Part shown: piece after piece, positions 1 through 9,697 of the stretch | Position numbering within the stretch: position 1 is the stretch's first letter | Layout of the letters: each line of letters begins with the position of its first letter | From: Eublepharis macularius | Taxonomy: Eukaryota > Chordata > Lepidosauria > Squamata > Eublepharidae | NCBI RefSeq assembly: GCF_028583425.1 | Contig: NC_072793.1 | Span: forward strand, 60,641,028 to 60,705,027 | DNA: 64,000 bases | Direction: 5' to 3' | Made by a program: the position numbers and the translations under genes | The notes under the pieces: generated by a model | Databases searched by the model: none | The model's input: the letters and a program-made list of their open reading frames with translations, nothing else | Told to the model about the DNA's origin: nothing

Positions 1-2
1 AA

Positions 3-887
3 TATCAAGGGAAGGAATGGCTAATTTATAAAGACTTGTTGTTAATGCATGGAGATATAGTTAAAATGAGGAAAGAAGAGGACGTAACTTTTAAATATGG
101 ATGGCTACAATACCGACAAATCAAAGACTTGTATGAGTCAGATAAAAAGAAATTTGGTTTTAGAAAGGAAAATTCAGAAATGGAAAAACTTTAATTAGGA
201 GATGATAGAAAAATGATTTTGAAATTTTATAAACTATTATTGAAATGGTATATGGAAGATGAAGTGGTTAAGGTTCAAATGGTGAAATGGGCATTGAATT
301 TTAATGAGATTACAATGGAATCATGGGAATATTTATGGAAAAATGCACTGAGAATATCTACGTGTATCAATTTGAAAGAAAATTGTTATAAAATGGTGTA
401 TAGATGGTATTTAACGCCGAAAAAATTAGCAAACGTGAATAATGTAATGTCAAATAAATGTTGGAAATGTCAGGAACAAGAAGGTTCCTTTTACCATATG
501 TGGTAGACTTGTGATAAGGCAAAACAATTTTGGTCTTCTATTCCCGCTGAAATATTGAAAATTTTGAAATGTAACTTGCAGAAAAATCCTGAAATGTTTT
601 TGTTAGGACTTAATATAGAAACTATAAATGTGAGGGATAGAACATTATTATGGTATATGATTATAGCGGCAAGATTGCTGCATGCACAATACTGGAAGCA
701 AGACAAGATACCAGAAGTTGATGAGTGGATACAAAAACTTTTGTATATGGTGGAAATGGACAAATTAACTAGAAAGCTAAAAGAACAAAGTTCAAATGAT
801 TTTCTGACAGATTGGAGAAAACTGAAAGACTATCTGGAAAAGAATTGGGATGTAAAAGACCAGTTGTGGTCTATGGATAATTTTTGA
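3..887 (+). pseudogene. L1 ORF2 C-terminal domain remnant
   Basis: This is the region downstream of the reverse-transcriptase core in L1 ORF2, ending in the cysteine-rich C-terminal domain thought to aid RNA binding. One continuous frame can be followed: KYGWLQYRQIKDLYE near 95-140, then a stop at 192-194 where related copies read a short Leu/Ile run, then LLKWYMEDE from about 237, then CWKCQEQEG at about 461-487. A second stop at 504-506 falls where a tryptophan (TGG to TAG) is expected after HMW. The same frame then continues through PEMFLLGLN to LWSMDNF at 887. No frameshift is needed between these blocks, so decay here is by point mutation, suggesting moderate age. Confidence 0.85.
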
Positions 888-1014
888 TGAGTATCATGTA
901 ATCTGTTGAATTTAGTATTGATTGTAACTTTACCTTTGAAGATTATGGAAAGTAATAGAATTAGAGGGAACAATGTATGAATTATAGGGTATAAGTGCTG
1001 TTGAAGGTCTGACA

Positions 1015-1040
1015 GGGGGGAGGGGAAGGGAGGGTTGGGG
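1015..1040 (+). other. G-rich tract of the L1 3' UTR (possible G-quadruplex)
   Basis: Four or more runs of at least three G occur within 26 bases, separated by one or two A or T. G-rich tracts in the 3' UTR are a known property of L1 elements in several vertebrates. The minus-strand L1 fragment at 7055-7296 carries the matching C-rich stretch. Folding is inferred, not shown. Confidence 0.5.
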
Positions 1041-1140
1041 ATAAATTTGTACTTAGTAGGAGAAAGAAATAATGAAGTGTATATGTTTTTTCTTATGTTT
1101 GTTCTCAACCTATCCAATAAAATGTTTCATTAAAAAAAAA

Positions 1141-1614
1141 GGAAAGGCAAAGAAGTCTAGGGATTTTTTTATTTTTGAGAAAAAACAACTGACAACAATA
1201 TAATTTTATAAAATTATGCATGAGGTGAGAAGGTGGAGACAGTGAACTTTTAATTGCTCTCCCATAATACTAGAACTAGGGTGCACCCAAGGAAGTTGAT
1301 GGTCAAGAGATTCAGGATAGATCAAAGGGAGTATTTCATCACTCAGTGAGTAAAGCAGTTAAGAAATTTATTGTCAGTGGATGTAGTGATGGCCACGAAT
1401 TCAGTTAGCTTTATAAGGGAGTTAGACAAATTCATAGATCCATCAATGTTTGTTAACCATGATGACAGTGTAATTCTGAGGGCCACTGCAATGGAGGTGG
1501 CTGGCTGCCAGCACAATGGTAGCAGTGCTGGTCTATTCCCAAAGGACATTCCAGAGGGGGGAAAACAATGTATGCCCATCTAGAAGGCATAGATCGTATA
1601 GCAAGTGCACTGAG
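1141..1614. other. Unannotated spacer
   Basis: This is AT-rich sequence between the L1 tail and the first hAT-type element. The open frames are short and have no recognisable domain. I see nothing else here. Confidence 0.6.
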
Positions 1615-1622
1615 GTCCAAAG

Positions 1623-2879
1623 TAGACATGGGCACGAACAGGGGAAAAAATCCGAACACCCTGTTCATTATTCGTGGCTATCCACGAACAATGAACAGAA
1701 GCGAACATGTCCCCTTAACGAACATGTTCGGAGTTCGGTGTTCATGGCCCTTGTCAGAGGGATATGGGGACTCCCCTTGTTCCTCTGACAGCGGGCAGAG
1801 CTGGCACCACGGGGCTTCATTCTGCCCGCTGTCAGAGGGATGAAGGGACTCCCCTCGTCCCTCTGACAGTGGGCAGAGCCACTGCCATGGGGCTTCATTC
1901 TGCCCTCTGTCAGAGGGACAAGAGGATTCCTCTCCCCTCGTCCCTCTGACAGTGGGCAGAGCCACTGCCACGGGGCTTTGTTCTGCCCGCTGTCAGAGGG
2001 ACGAGGGGAGTCTGACAGCAGGCAGAGCCACTGCTGCGGGGCTTCATTCTGCCCACTGTCAGAGGGATGAGGGGACTCCCCTTGAGCTGGCGCCACAGGG
2101 CTTCATTCTGCCCGCTGTCAGAGGGATGAGGGGACTCCTCTCATCCCTCTGTCAGCAAGCAGAGCCAGTGCCATGGGGCTTCGTTCTGCCAACTGTCAGA
2201 GGGATGGACTACCCTCGTCCCTCAGACAGTGGGCAGAGCCAGTGCCGCGGGGCTTCATTCTGCCCGCTGTCAGAGGGACGAGAGGATTCCCCTCCCCTTG
2301 TCCCTCTGACAGCGGGCAGAGCCACCACTGCGGGGCTTCATTCTGCCCGCTGTCAGAGGGACGAGGGGGCTCCCCTTGAGCTGGCGCCGCGGGGCTTCGT
2401 TCTGCCCGCTGTCAGAGGGATGAGGGGACTCCTCTCATCCCTCTGACAGCTGGCAGAGCCGGCGCCATGGGGCTTAGTTCTGCCAACTGTCAGAGGGATG
2501 AGGGGACTCCCCTCATCCCTCAGACAGTGGGCAGAGCCAGTGCCGTGGGGCTTCATTCTGCCCGCTGTCAGAGGGATGAGGGGACTCCCCTCGTCTCTGT
2601 GACAGTGGGCAGACCCACCACCATGGGGCTTCATTCTGTTCACTGACAGAGGGACGAGGGGACTCCCCTCCCCTTGTCCCTCTACCTCCGTTGCCAGGGG
2701 AATTGATTGAAAGGCACCAGACTGTCTGGCTTGACGAACGGCTGACAAATGCACGAACAAGGCTTTGCAACGGCCACTTGTTCGTTCAAAATGGGGCCTC
2801 ATGAATGGCTTGTTCGTGAACAGCTGAACCCAATGTTCGTGGCTTTTTTCGTTCGTATTTCTGTTCATGCCCATGTCTA
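1623..2879. mobile_element. Non-autonomous hAT-type DNA transposon (TAGACATGGGCACGAAC family)
   Basis: The left end TAGACATGGGCACGAAC is the near-perfect inverted match of the right end GTTCATGCCCATGTCTA. The flanking octamers GTCCAAAG (1615-1622) and GTCTATAG (2880-2887) agree at 6 of 8 positions, as expected for an aged hAT target duplication. Both ends are followed inward by sequence rich in GAACA and TGTTC motifs. No transposase frame is present; the middle is a tandem array. The ends match those at 8961-9689 and resemble those at 11837 and 48725-49699, so this is a dispersed family. The hAT call rests on the 8-bp duplication and terminal repeats, not on a transposase. Confidence 0.75.
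1749..2690. repeat. Tandem array of palindromic units inside the hAT element
   Basis: About 12 units spaced 58 to 84 bases apart share the core GGGGCTTCATTCTGCCCGCT. Each full unit can fold on itself: CTGCCCGCTGTCAGAGGGA pairs with TCCCTCTGACAGCGGGCAG across a short GAGGGGACTCCCCTC centre. A higher-order duplication is also visible: the phrase CCTTGAGCTGGCGCC recurs 294 bases apart (about 2080 and 2374) with similar units after it. Long frames across the array on both strands are by-products of its stop-poor GC-rich repeats. Confidence 0.85.
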
Positions 2880-2887
2880 GTCTATAG

Positions 2888-3246
2888 CAACCATAGCAAC
2901 ATGAACCAATCAGGCAATGGCAACTGATAACTCCTCATGAGTGATACGCACTGGTGCAGCCAATCACCAGCCGCTCATCCAGCTACTGCCCCTCGATGTC
3001 ACCTGTGACAGACACCCCCTTTTTAACCTAAGGGGAGTCACACTCTCTCTTATGAATTTGGGGGACCTGATTGGCTTTGATATACAAACCTCTCCCTCAG
3101 AAACCTTTCCCTCAGAAACAAGAAATTCTTAGGGTTGCACATGTAAAGGCTTTGGGTCTCTGCTGTGAGAAAGTTTTACACTGAGCATGAAGAGTACAGA
3201 GATGATTGAATCAGGAGGTTTAATAAAACAACAGAAAGATTTATTG
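2888..3246. other. Unannotated spacer
   Basis: Non-repetitive sequence lies between two hAT-type insertions. No domain, terminal repeat or simple repeat was recognised. Confidence 0.6.
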
Positions 3247-3269
3247 CTTATAACTAGGGATGTGCGTTT

Positions 3270-3425
3270 CGGCATTCAGAATGCCGAAAGAATGCCGAAA
3301 CAAAAGTGTTTCGGCTTCTTTCGGGGAATGCCGAAACGTTTTGGGGAATGCCGAAACGTTTCGGGTAGCCGAAAGAAAAAAGCCGAAACGTTTCGGGATT
3401 CTTTCGGCTTTCTTTCGGCTTTTCA
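3270..3425. repeat. Left subterminal CCGAAA/TTTCGG cluster
   Basis: Just inside the left terminal repeat, the hexamer CCGAAA and its complement TTTCGG occur about a dozen times, often as GCCGAAAG. In characterised hAT elements, clusters of short subterminal motifs bind the transposase. That role is inferred here from position and repetition only. Confidence 0.6.
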
Positions 3426-3697
3426 ATGGGAAAATGCCTCCGTCTTCCCGGACGTCTGGGGGAGGCATTTTCCCACCGAATAAGCCCAAAATTGGTGGGG
3501 ACCTTCCTCTAACCCTTCTCTAACAACCATCCAAGTTTCAGACAGATTGGACTTTGGGGGGCCATGTTATGGCCCCCCAAAGCAGGTCCCCCCATCCTCC
3601 CATAAGAAAGCGAAGGAGCAGCATATTGTTAGCATGCTGCTACTCATCTTCTTCATTATTTCCTATGGGGAAAAAATGAAGAAGCAGGCTTCCTTTG

Positions 3698-4187
3698 CCA
3701 GGGGTGGCATTTTGCATGCAAAATGCCCCCTCACCCTCAGGGGCCCTTCTCCCACCCCTCCTCCCACCCCCCACCAAGGCTCAGCCTGCTCCCACTTGGG
3801 GGGGCCATTTCATGGCCTCCCCAAGTAGGTGCTCTAATCTCTACCACTGACAGCTGTGGGAGGCTTGTGTTGCCAGGGGTGGCATTTTGCATGCAAAATG
3901 CCCCCAAGCCCTCAGGGGCCCTTCTCCCACCCTTCCCCCCACCCCCCACCCAGGCTCAGACTGCTCCCACTTGGGGGGGCATTTCATGGCCTCCCCAAGT
4001 AGGTGCTCTGCTCTCATCTCTACCACTGACAGCTGGGGGAGGCTTGTGTTGCCAGGGGTGGCATTTTGCATGCAAAATGCCCCCCAGCCCTCTGGGGCCC
4101 TTCTCCCACCCTTCCTCCAACCCCCCACCAAGGCTCAGACTGCTCCCACTTGGGGGGGCCATTTCATGGCTTCCCCAAGTAGGTCCT
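3698..4187. repeat. Tandem repeat, about 177-bp unit, nearly three copies
   Basis: The phrase CCAGGGGTGGCATTTTGCAT starts near 3698, 3873 and 4052, giving spacings of about 175 and 179. Each unit continues through C-rich sequence, TCCCACTTGGGGGG and ACCACTGACAGCT. The same unit start occurs once in inverse orientation in the right arm near 5450. Confidence 0.85.
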
Positions 4188-4700
4188 CTCAGCCCCTAAA
4201 GTCCACCCCTTACAGCCCCACACAAACCCAATTCCCCCCCAGCTGCCACACACAGACCCAAATCCCCACATTAGCCCCTCACAGACCCAAATCCACCCCC
4301 ACCTGCCCCACACCCATAACCCCAGGAACAGGCTGGCAAAGGCCAGCCCTCTCTCTTTGTTCCCTATGCTGGGAACTTCTAAACTCTCTTTCCCTGGGCA
4401 ATTCTGCACAGCCCAGGGGTGCCACAATGGTGGGCACACTTCTGAGTGCCAGCTGGTCCCTGTGAAAGAGCACCTGAACCACAGACACCCTCCCTCAAAT
4501 TCCCCCACCACCTACAGAGATGGCTGGCCAGCCAGCCCCATTGTTCCCTATGATGGGAACCAACTGCACAACAAAGAATAAAACAAGAACAACACAAAAT
4601 AAAGTTTTAAAAAAATTATTTTCTCCCTTCCAAAGTACAAGTAGGCAAAGCATTATGACACATTACACCAGCATTCCCCCACACAGAAAAATTAAAACAA

Positions 4701-5335
4701 AACTCACTTAACATCAGAGAATCACAAAGCACGATTCCTGTCAAAAACACTTTATTTCTTGAACAGCTTTAGGTTACACAGCAGGGGGGAACACCAAAGG
4801 GCATGGCAGCACTATCTTACACAAAAATAACACAACTCACTTAACATCAGAGAATCACAAAGCACAATTCCTGTCAAAAACACTTTATTTCTTGAACAGC
4901 TTTAGGTTACACAGCAGGGGGGAACACCAAAGGGCATGGCAACACTATCTTACACAAAAATAACACAACTCACTTAACATCAGAGAATCACAAAAACACA
5001 ATTCCTGGCAAAAACACTTTATTTCTTGAACAGCTTTAGGTTACACAGTAGGAGGGCACAACAGGGCATGATAGCAATGTACTACAAAAAATAATACAAC
5101 CCACTTCACCGTTTTTGACAGCAATTGTGTTTGTGTGATTCTCTGATGTGAAGTGAGTTGTGTTATTTTTGTGTAGTACACTGCTTTCCTGCTCTGTGGT
5201 GCCTTCCTACTGTGTAACCTAAAGCAGTTACAGAAATAAAGTGCTTTTGACAGCAATTTTTTGGGGTGATTCTTTAATGTGAAGTGAGTTGTGTTATTTT
5301 TGTGTAAGATACTGCTTCCATGCCCTTTGGTGTCC
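4701..5335. repeat. 133-bp tandem units followed by the same unit inverted
   Basis: The phrase AACTCACTTAACATCAGAG begins at 4701, 4834 and 4968, giving a 133-134 base period. From about 5100 the orientation flips: GTGAAGTGAGTTGTGTTA appears near 5149 and 5280, about 131 apart. The centre of the 2.6-kb element is thus itself an inverted arrangement. Units contain TTTATTTC and its complement, so apparent poly-A signals arise from the repeat. Confidence 0.8.
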
Positions 5336-5724
5336 CCCCCCTGCCCCCCCCAAGTGGGAGCAGGCTGAGCCTTGGTGGGGGGTGGGAGGAGGGGTGGGAG
5401 AAGGGCCCCTGAGGGTAAGGGGGCATTTTGCATGCAAAATGCCACCCCTGGCAAAGGAAGCCTGCCTCTTCAGTTTTTCCCCATAGGAAATAATGAAGAA
5501 AGATGAGCAGCAGCATGCTAACAATATGCTGCTCCTTCGCTTTCTTATGGGAGGATGGGGGACCTGCTTTGGGGGGCCATAACATGGCCCCCCAATGTCC
5601 AATCTGTCTGAAACTTGGGTGGTTGTTAGAGAAGGGTTAGAGGAAGGTCCCCACCAATTTTGGGCTTATTCGGTGGGAAAATGCCTCCTCCAGGCGTCCT
5701 GGAAGACGGAGGCATTTTCCCATA

Positions 5725-5850
5725 GAAAAAAGCCGAAAGAATGCCGAAAGAATGCCGAAAGAATCCCGAAAGCCGAAAGCCGAAAGAGATTCTTGTTTCC
5801 GCTTTCGGCTTTAACGATAGAGAATCTTCTTTCGGCTTTCTACTTTCGGC
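5725..5850. repeat. Right subterminal CCGAAA/TTTCGG cluster
   Basis: GCCGAAAG and TTTCGGCT motifs recur many times just inside the right end, mirroring the left cluster. The base-level order differs between the two sides, so these clusters are less conserved than the adjacent inverted arms. Confidence 0.6.
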
Positions 5851-5891
5851 TATAGCTGAAAATTTTTGGCTTGCACACCCCTACTTATAAC

Positions 5892-6439
5892 CAGAGACAG
5901 ACCTCAGTCAGAACTCTATGTTTTCCAAGAGGTGCAGTTATAGAGTTAAATCGCTCTGCCACACTACCAGGAAAAACTTGAACCTTCATATGCTGAGTCA
6001 GAAAGTCAATTTTGCATTTTGGCTTGCAAGTGTTTTTAACAATCACTTCTGCATGTAGCTTAGAAAAGAAATTTTACAGTGGTTAATCATAAGTATATTA
6101 TGCAAACTAAATTTTATTCTAAATCTTCAAGGATGAGTGACTGGTACATTTGATTCATTGTTATTGCCCAAGAATATTGTTTTGGGGAGCAGAATGTTCA
6201 TGTTAAAATGCTAACTTGCAAACAATTTAATAGAATCTGGAATCATTTAAGAGCAGTTTGGCTTGGATCCAACCAGCTTTTCTGCTAGCGAAAAAGGAAA
6301 GAGGTGGATACAGACAAGATTGTGTGGGACAAGGGATCTGAGGTGGAGAACAGGGAAAGACTGAGCAAAACAAATGACTGGGTCCCACCCTTTAAGTGCT
6401 ACTCAAACAGAGACTAGCAAATTAACACCCCAACATCCA

Positions 6440-6482
<43 letters not shown>

Positions 6483-7036
6483 AGACTCTCCTGCTCTTAT
6501 ATAAAAGTGCAGCATTAATCTACAACTCTTTTTGTGGCTTGGTGTCCATCCTTCAGTATTATAGAATTTAATTACTACAATTGCCATTTTTGTAACACTT
6601 TTTTCTTTTTCCATCTCCTACTCTCCTACTGGTGGATGTGCAGAACATTTATAGGCACACATCTAGAGTTTTCCCCTATTAATTTATCAAGTATGAGAAT
6701 AAACAAAGTTACCCAACTAAATAGATAAGGGTGAAGATAGATAAGGGTCTTACCAATGAACTCTGTACAGGTAGGGATGTTTGTCATTTTCCATAGGGGC
6801 TAAACAATCTATTCCAGACTTACCATTCTTTCCCAATAATCAACATTATTGTATATTATTGGTTGTGAACCTCCAAAAAGGGAATGTCACTTGCTTGAAA
6901 CATTTGCACCAGTTTCAAGTAAGGTGTGGATTCCTTTAAACTTTGCAAAATGCCTGCTGTTATTCAATGATCTACCCAACCTCCATCCAGTCATAAGCCT
7001 TGCCTTTCCAAAGAGCTGAAGAATCACTGGTTATAG
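5892..7036. other. Unannotated spacer with one microsatellite
   Basis: This is AT-rich sequence with no recognised gene or mobile element apart from the TC repeat at 6443-6479. Confidence 0.6.
6443..6479. repeat. (TC)n microsatellite
   Basis: An uninterrupted run of about 18 TC dinucleotides is present. The minus strand across it gives an artefactual RE-repeat frame. Confidence 0.95.
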
Positions 7037-7054
7037 GGGTGTAAGTGTATGTTT

Positions 7055-7296
7055 TTTTTAAAAAAAGATTTTATTGAATGGGTTAACATACAGCACAATA
7101 CACAATACGTACTCATTTACCCTTATTGTTAGAATATATGCCCCCCATCCCTTCCCCCTCCCCCTTTTCCCTTTTTGACTTCCAACAGCACTAAAACCCC
7201 TTAATTTCTTATCGTTATCTCTAATTACTCTGTAGCCCCTATTATCAAAGGTAAAGCCCATGTTCATTCTCATATCTCATATCACTTAGTAACGAT
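7055..7296 (-). mobile_element. 5'-truncated L1 3' end with target duplication
   Basis: On the minus strand this is an L1 3' tail: a poly-A tract near 7055-7067, and a G-rich stretch seen as CCCCCCATCCC and CCCCTCCCCC at 7140-7170. The insertion is bounded by the direct repeat GGGTGTAAGTGTATGTTT at about 7037-7054 and 7297-7314, a classic duplication from target-primed reverse transcription. Only 3' UTR is retained, so no protein is encoded. Confidence 0.88.
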
Positions 7297-7314
7297 GGGT
7301 GTAAGTGTATGTTT

Positions 7315-8869
7315 AAACAGATAATAATTCTAGCTAGGATCAATCTTCCCCACATTAAAGACATTAATAATAATATTAGCTATCAAGCATCTCATTAACC
7401 CAGCCTGTGCTCACTGTCTGTTTAGGAGTAATAGAATAACAAGCAAGCAGTGGGTTAAAGGAAAAATATTGGTTTTCCATGTTCGAAAGGAAGGAAAGAA
7501 TTTTCATGCCTGCCTAACAAAAAGATGGGATTTGATGGGATTTGCTCCCCATCAAACTCTTTTGGCAGAAATGGCCATTTTCCCCCAGCCTTTGGCTGTA
7601 CCATCAATTCTGATTATGTAATTTGTTTCAGGTCTCTGGATTGTACTGATCAATTGAATTTTAAAACAGAATGGCTGCTCTGAGAATGTACAGAAAGCCT
7701 CCTTCATCTTGTGTTGAATGGTGGCACCAAGATGTATGCTAGCACATTCTTGATCTAGTTTGCCCAGGAAACTCAGTACCAAATTCTGGTTTTACCAGAA
7801 TTCAGTGGGACCTTACATGAAAACTTTCCATAGCAGACAAGCCATGCAGACAGACATCATATGGAAATTTATTTGATTACTGCTGACACAAAGAAATACA
7901 GTACCTGGGTGTTCAGTTACATACATTATACACCCTTATATGTAATACATGAGGAGTCAATGGCCATTGTTATAAAGACCAATGACGAGCAAAATCCTAA
8001 TCAAGCGGTGATTTTTAGTTAATATACATAAATAACCAACATTATTTAAAGGAGTGATACTTTAATGCATATAGGCTATCTTGGCATTGAATAAAATGTA
8101 AATTCTTTATAAGATGTCTACTCCAAAAAAGAAATGAAAAAATAGCCAATATAATATAAATAGTTTAAAATAAATTATAAATTTGTTGCTAAATATTATC
8201 CATAGAATGTTACAAAACTCTCTCCATAAAATACACAAAACACATTAAAAGCTGGTGGAAAAGAAAAAGAGAAATATCTACTTTTACATGCACCTTCCAA
8301 TCCCAAAGCCATATGTCTTTAAAATATCAATGGCAGACCACTCTATCAATGGATTTTCCCTGAATCTTTAGGGAATAGAGGCCTCTAAATAAAGAAAAAC
8401 CATACCATCAGTTTGTAGTAAAGATCTTTTTTTCCACTACTGTGTTTTATGTGGGATATGTTGAATGCATTCTGTGCATTTTACAGAAAGTTTAATGTAA
8501 TTTATCATTGTCATTGATCATTTACATTTTTCTTACAAAACATGGCACATTGTTTAAGTTACTTCCAGTGCGGTCTGTTTGGTTTCTCATTACTTTTTGG
8601 ACTTTTATTGTTGATGTTTGTGTCTTTATAGGTTCACCTAATCCCCTCCTTTTTTTAATGAATGTCATAAGAACATAGGATGACATTGATTATACTGAAT
8701 GTGACCAAGTCTAGCATTTGTTCTGCAATATTAATCTTGTAGCAGTATGAAAGATCACAGATTATAAGTAATTGTTATAGATAGTAGTTATAGAAAATTG
8801 TTCTTTTAAAAAAATTATGGGTTATCACAAAACCCTGTCAATTTATTAAGAAACACCATCTCTCCAGAA
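7315..8869. other. Unannotated AT-rich spacer
   Basis: No exon-like or full repeat structure was recognised. A short stretch near 8665-8735 (CATAAGAACATAG and what follows) resembles a minus-strand CR1-type 3' tail, but it is too degraded to call firmly. Confidence 0.5.
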
Positions 8870-8870
8870 A

Positions 8871-8922
<52 letters not shown>
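8870..8922. repeat. (GT)n(GA)n compound microsatellite
   Basis: About ten GT units run directly into about fifteen GA units. Confidence 0.95.
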
Positions 8923-8925
<3 letters not shown>

Positions 8926-8960
8926 GTTCCCAGCAGCTGCTGTCTGACATCAATAAGAGT

Positions 8961-9689
8961 TAGGTCTGGCAGGGCAGAAAAACAGGAAAAAACCCGAACA
9001 TTGTGTTCGTTGTTCATTGCTATCCACGAACAATGAACAATGAACACTGATGAACATGACCTGTTCACGAACATGTTCGTTGTTCATTGTTTGTGGGGGC
9101 CAGCAGGCTCTCCTCCAGCCATCAAGTTCCCAGCACACCACTCCCAGAACCCCTACCAGAGCAGGCAGCAGGAAAGATACCAGTAATAAATAATAGCTTG
9201 GCCCAGAGCCTGGCAGCAGCCCTGGAACTTGAAGAGGTAGATCCCTATCCCACCAAATACAAAGAAAATTGAAGCTTCAATGCACTCTCCCTGTCTCTCT
9301 CTCAAAATGCCAACAGCAATTGTTTCTCCCTCACTGTTGGCAAAACCAGAGCTGGGAGCCCCCTCCCCCCTGCTCTTTGCTTCCTTGTAACAAATTTGGA
9401 GCTCCACACTTGAAAGGAAGACCTGCCTATCAAGCTAAATTGGGCTTAGATTGGGGTTTCCAGGGCAACAGCAGGAGTTCAGACAGAGTTCAGGCAGTCC
9501 TTGCCTCCAGTTACCAAGGGAATTGATTGCAGGTGCCAGACTGTCTGGCTTGACAAACAGCAAGGAACAAGACTTGCAATGACCACCTGTTCGTTTAGAA
9601 TGGGGCCTCAGGAACAGCTTGTTCGCAAACAGCTGATTTGGCTCTTTGTGGCTTTTTAAAGTTCGTATTGCTATTCATGCCCATCTCTA
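8961..9689. mobile_element. hAT-type element, same family as 1623-2879
   Basis: The right end ATTCATGCCCATCTCTA and the preceding 150 bases, including CAGACTGTCTGGCTTGAC and AATGGGGCCTCA, match the right end of the 1623-2879 copy. The left end is diverged (GGCAGGGCAGAAAAACAGG), but the following CGAACA/TGTTCG-rich stretch matches as well. The middle is different and lacks the palindromic array. No matching target duplication is visible, so the left boundary is approximate. Confidence 0.72.
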
Positions 9690-9697
9690 GTAGCGCG

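Larger units (their letters stand above)
1..1140 (+). mobile_element. L1 LINE, 3' end (ORF2 C-terminus, 3' UTR, poly-A)
   Basis: The frame beginning at base 3 reads as the C-terminal part of an L1 ORF2 protein, including YRWYLTPKKLA and the cysteine motif CWKCQEQEG, up to a natural stop at 885-887. A 3' UTR of about 240 bases follows, with a G-rich tract at 1015-1040, a poly-A signal AATAAA at 1116-1121 and an A-tract at 1132-1140. L1 elements end this way. The window starts inside the element, so the upstream reverse transcriptase is not visible. At least two in-frame stops show the copy is dead. Confidence 0.9.
3255..5883. mobile_element. Foldback non-autonomous hAT-type element with perfect 8-bp duplication
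   Basis: The element begins TAGGGATGTGC and ends GCACACCCCTA, and is flanked by identical octamers CTTATAAC at 3247-3254 and 5884-5891. Its two outer parts are long inverted arms: roughly 3410-3812 is the reverse complement of 5338-5735, including the short motif GCATTTTGCATGCAAAATGC. The middle carries two tandem arrays. No transposase frame is present; proline-rich frames crossing it are shadows of C-rich repeats. An 8-bp duplication with short terminal repeats points to hAT. The perfect duplication suggests a younger insertion than the one at 1623. Confidence 0.85.

Noticed and set aside
1668..2874. Long overlapping frames of about 90-170 codons on both strands
   Set aside because: They repeat with the palindromic tandem units, are open on both strands at once and match no family; they are artefacts of GC-rich repeats.
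3723..4511. Proline-rich frames up to 192 codons
   Set aside because: They lie inside C-rich tandem repeats of the foldback hAT element and lack any domain.
4701..5335. CRISPR-like regular repeats
   Set aside because: The 133-bp units are directly adjacent without unique spacers, later units are inverted, and the context is a eukaryotic transposon.
6414..6614. Frame with an Arg-Glu repeat
   Set aside because: Direct product of the TC microsatellite on the opposite strand.
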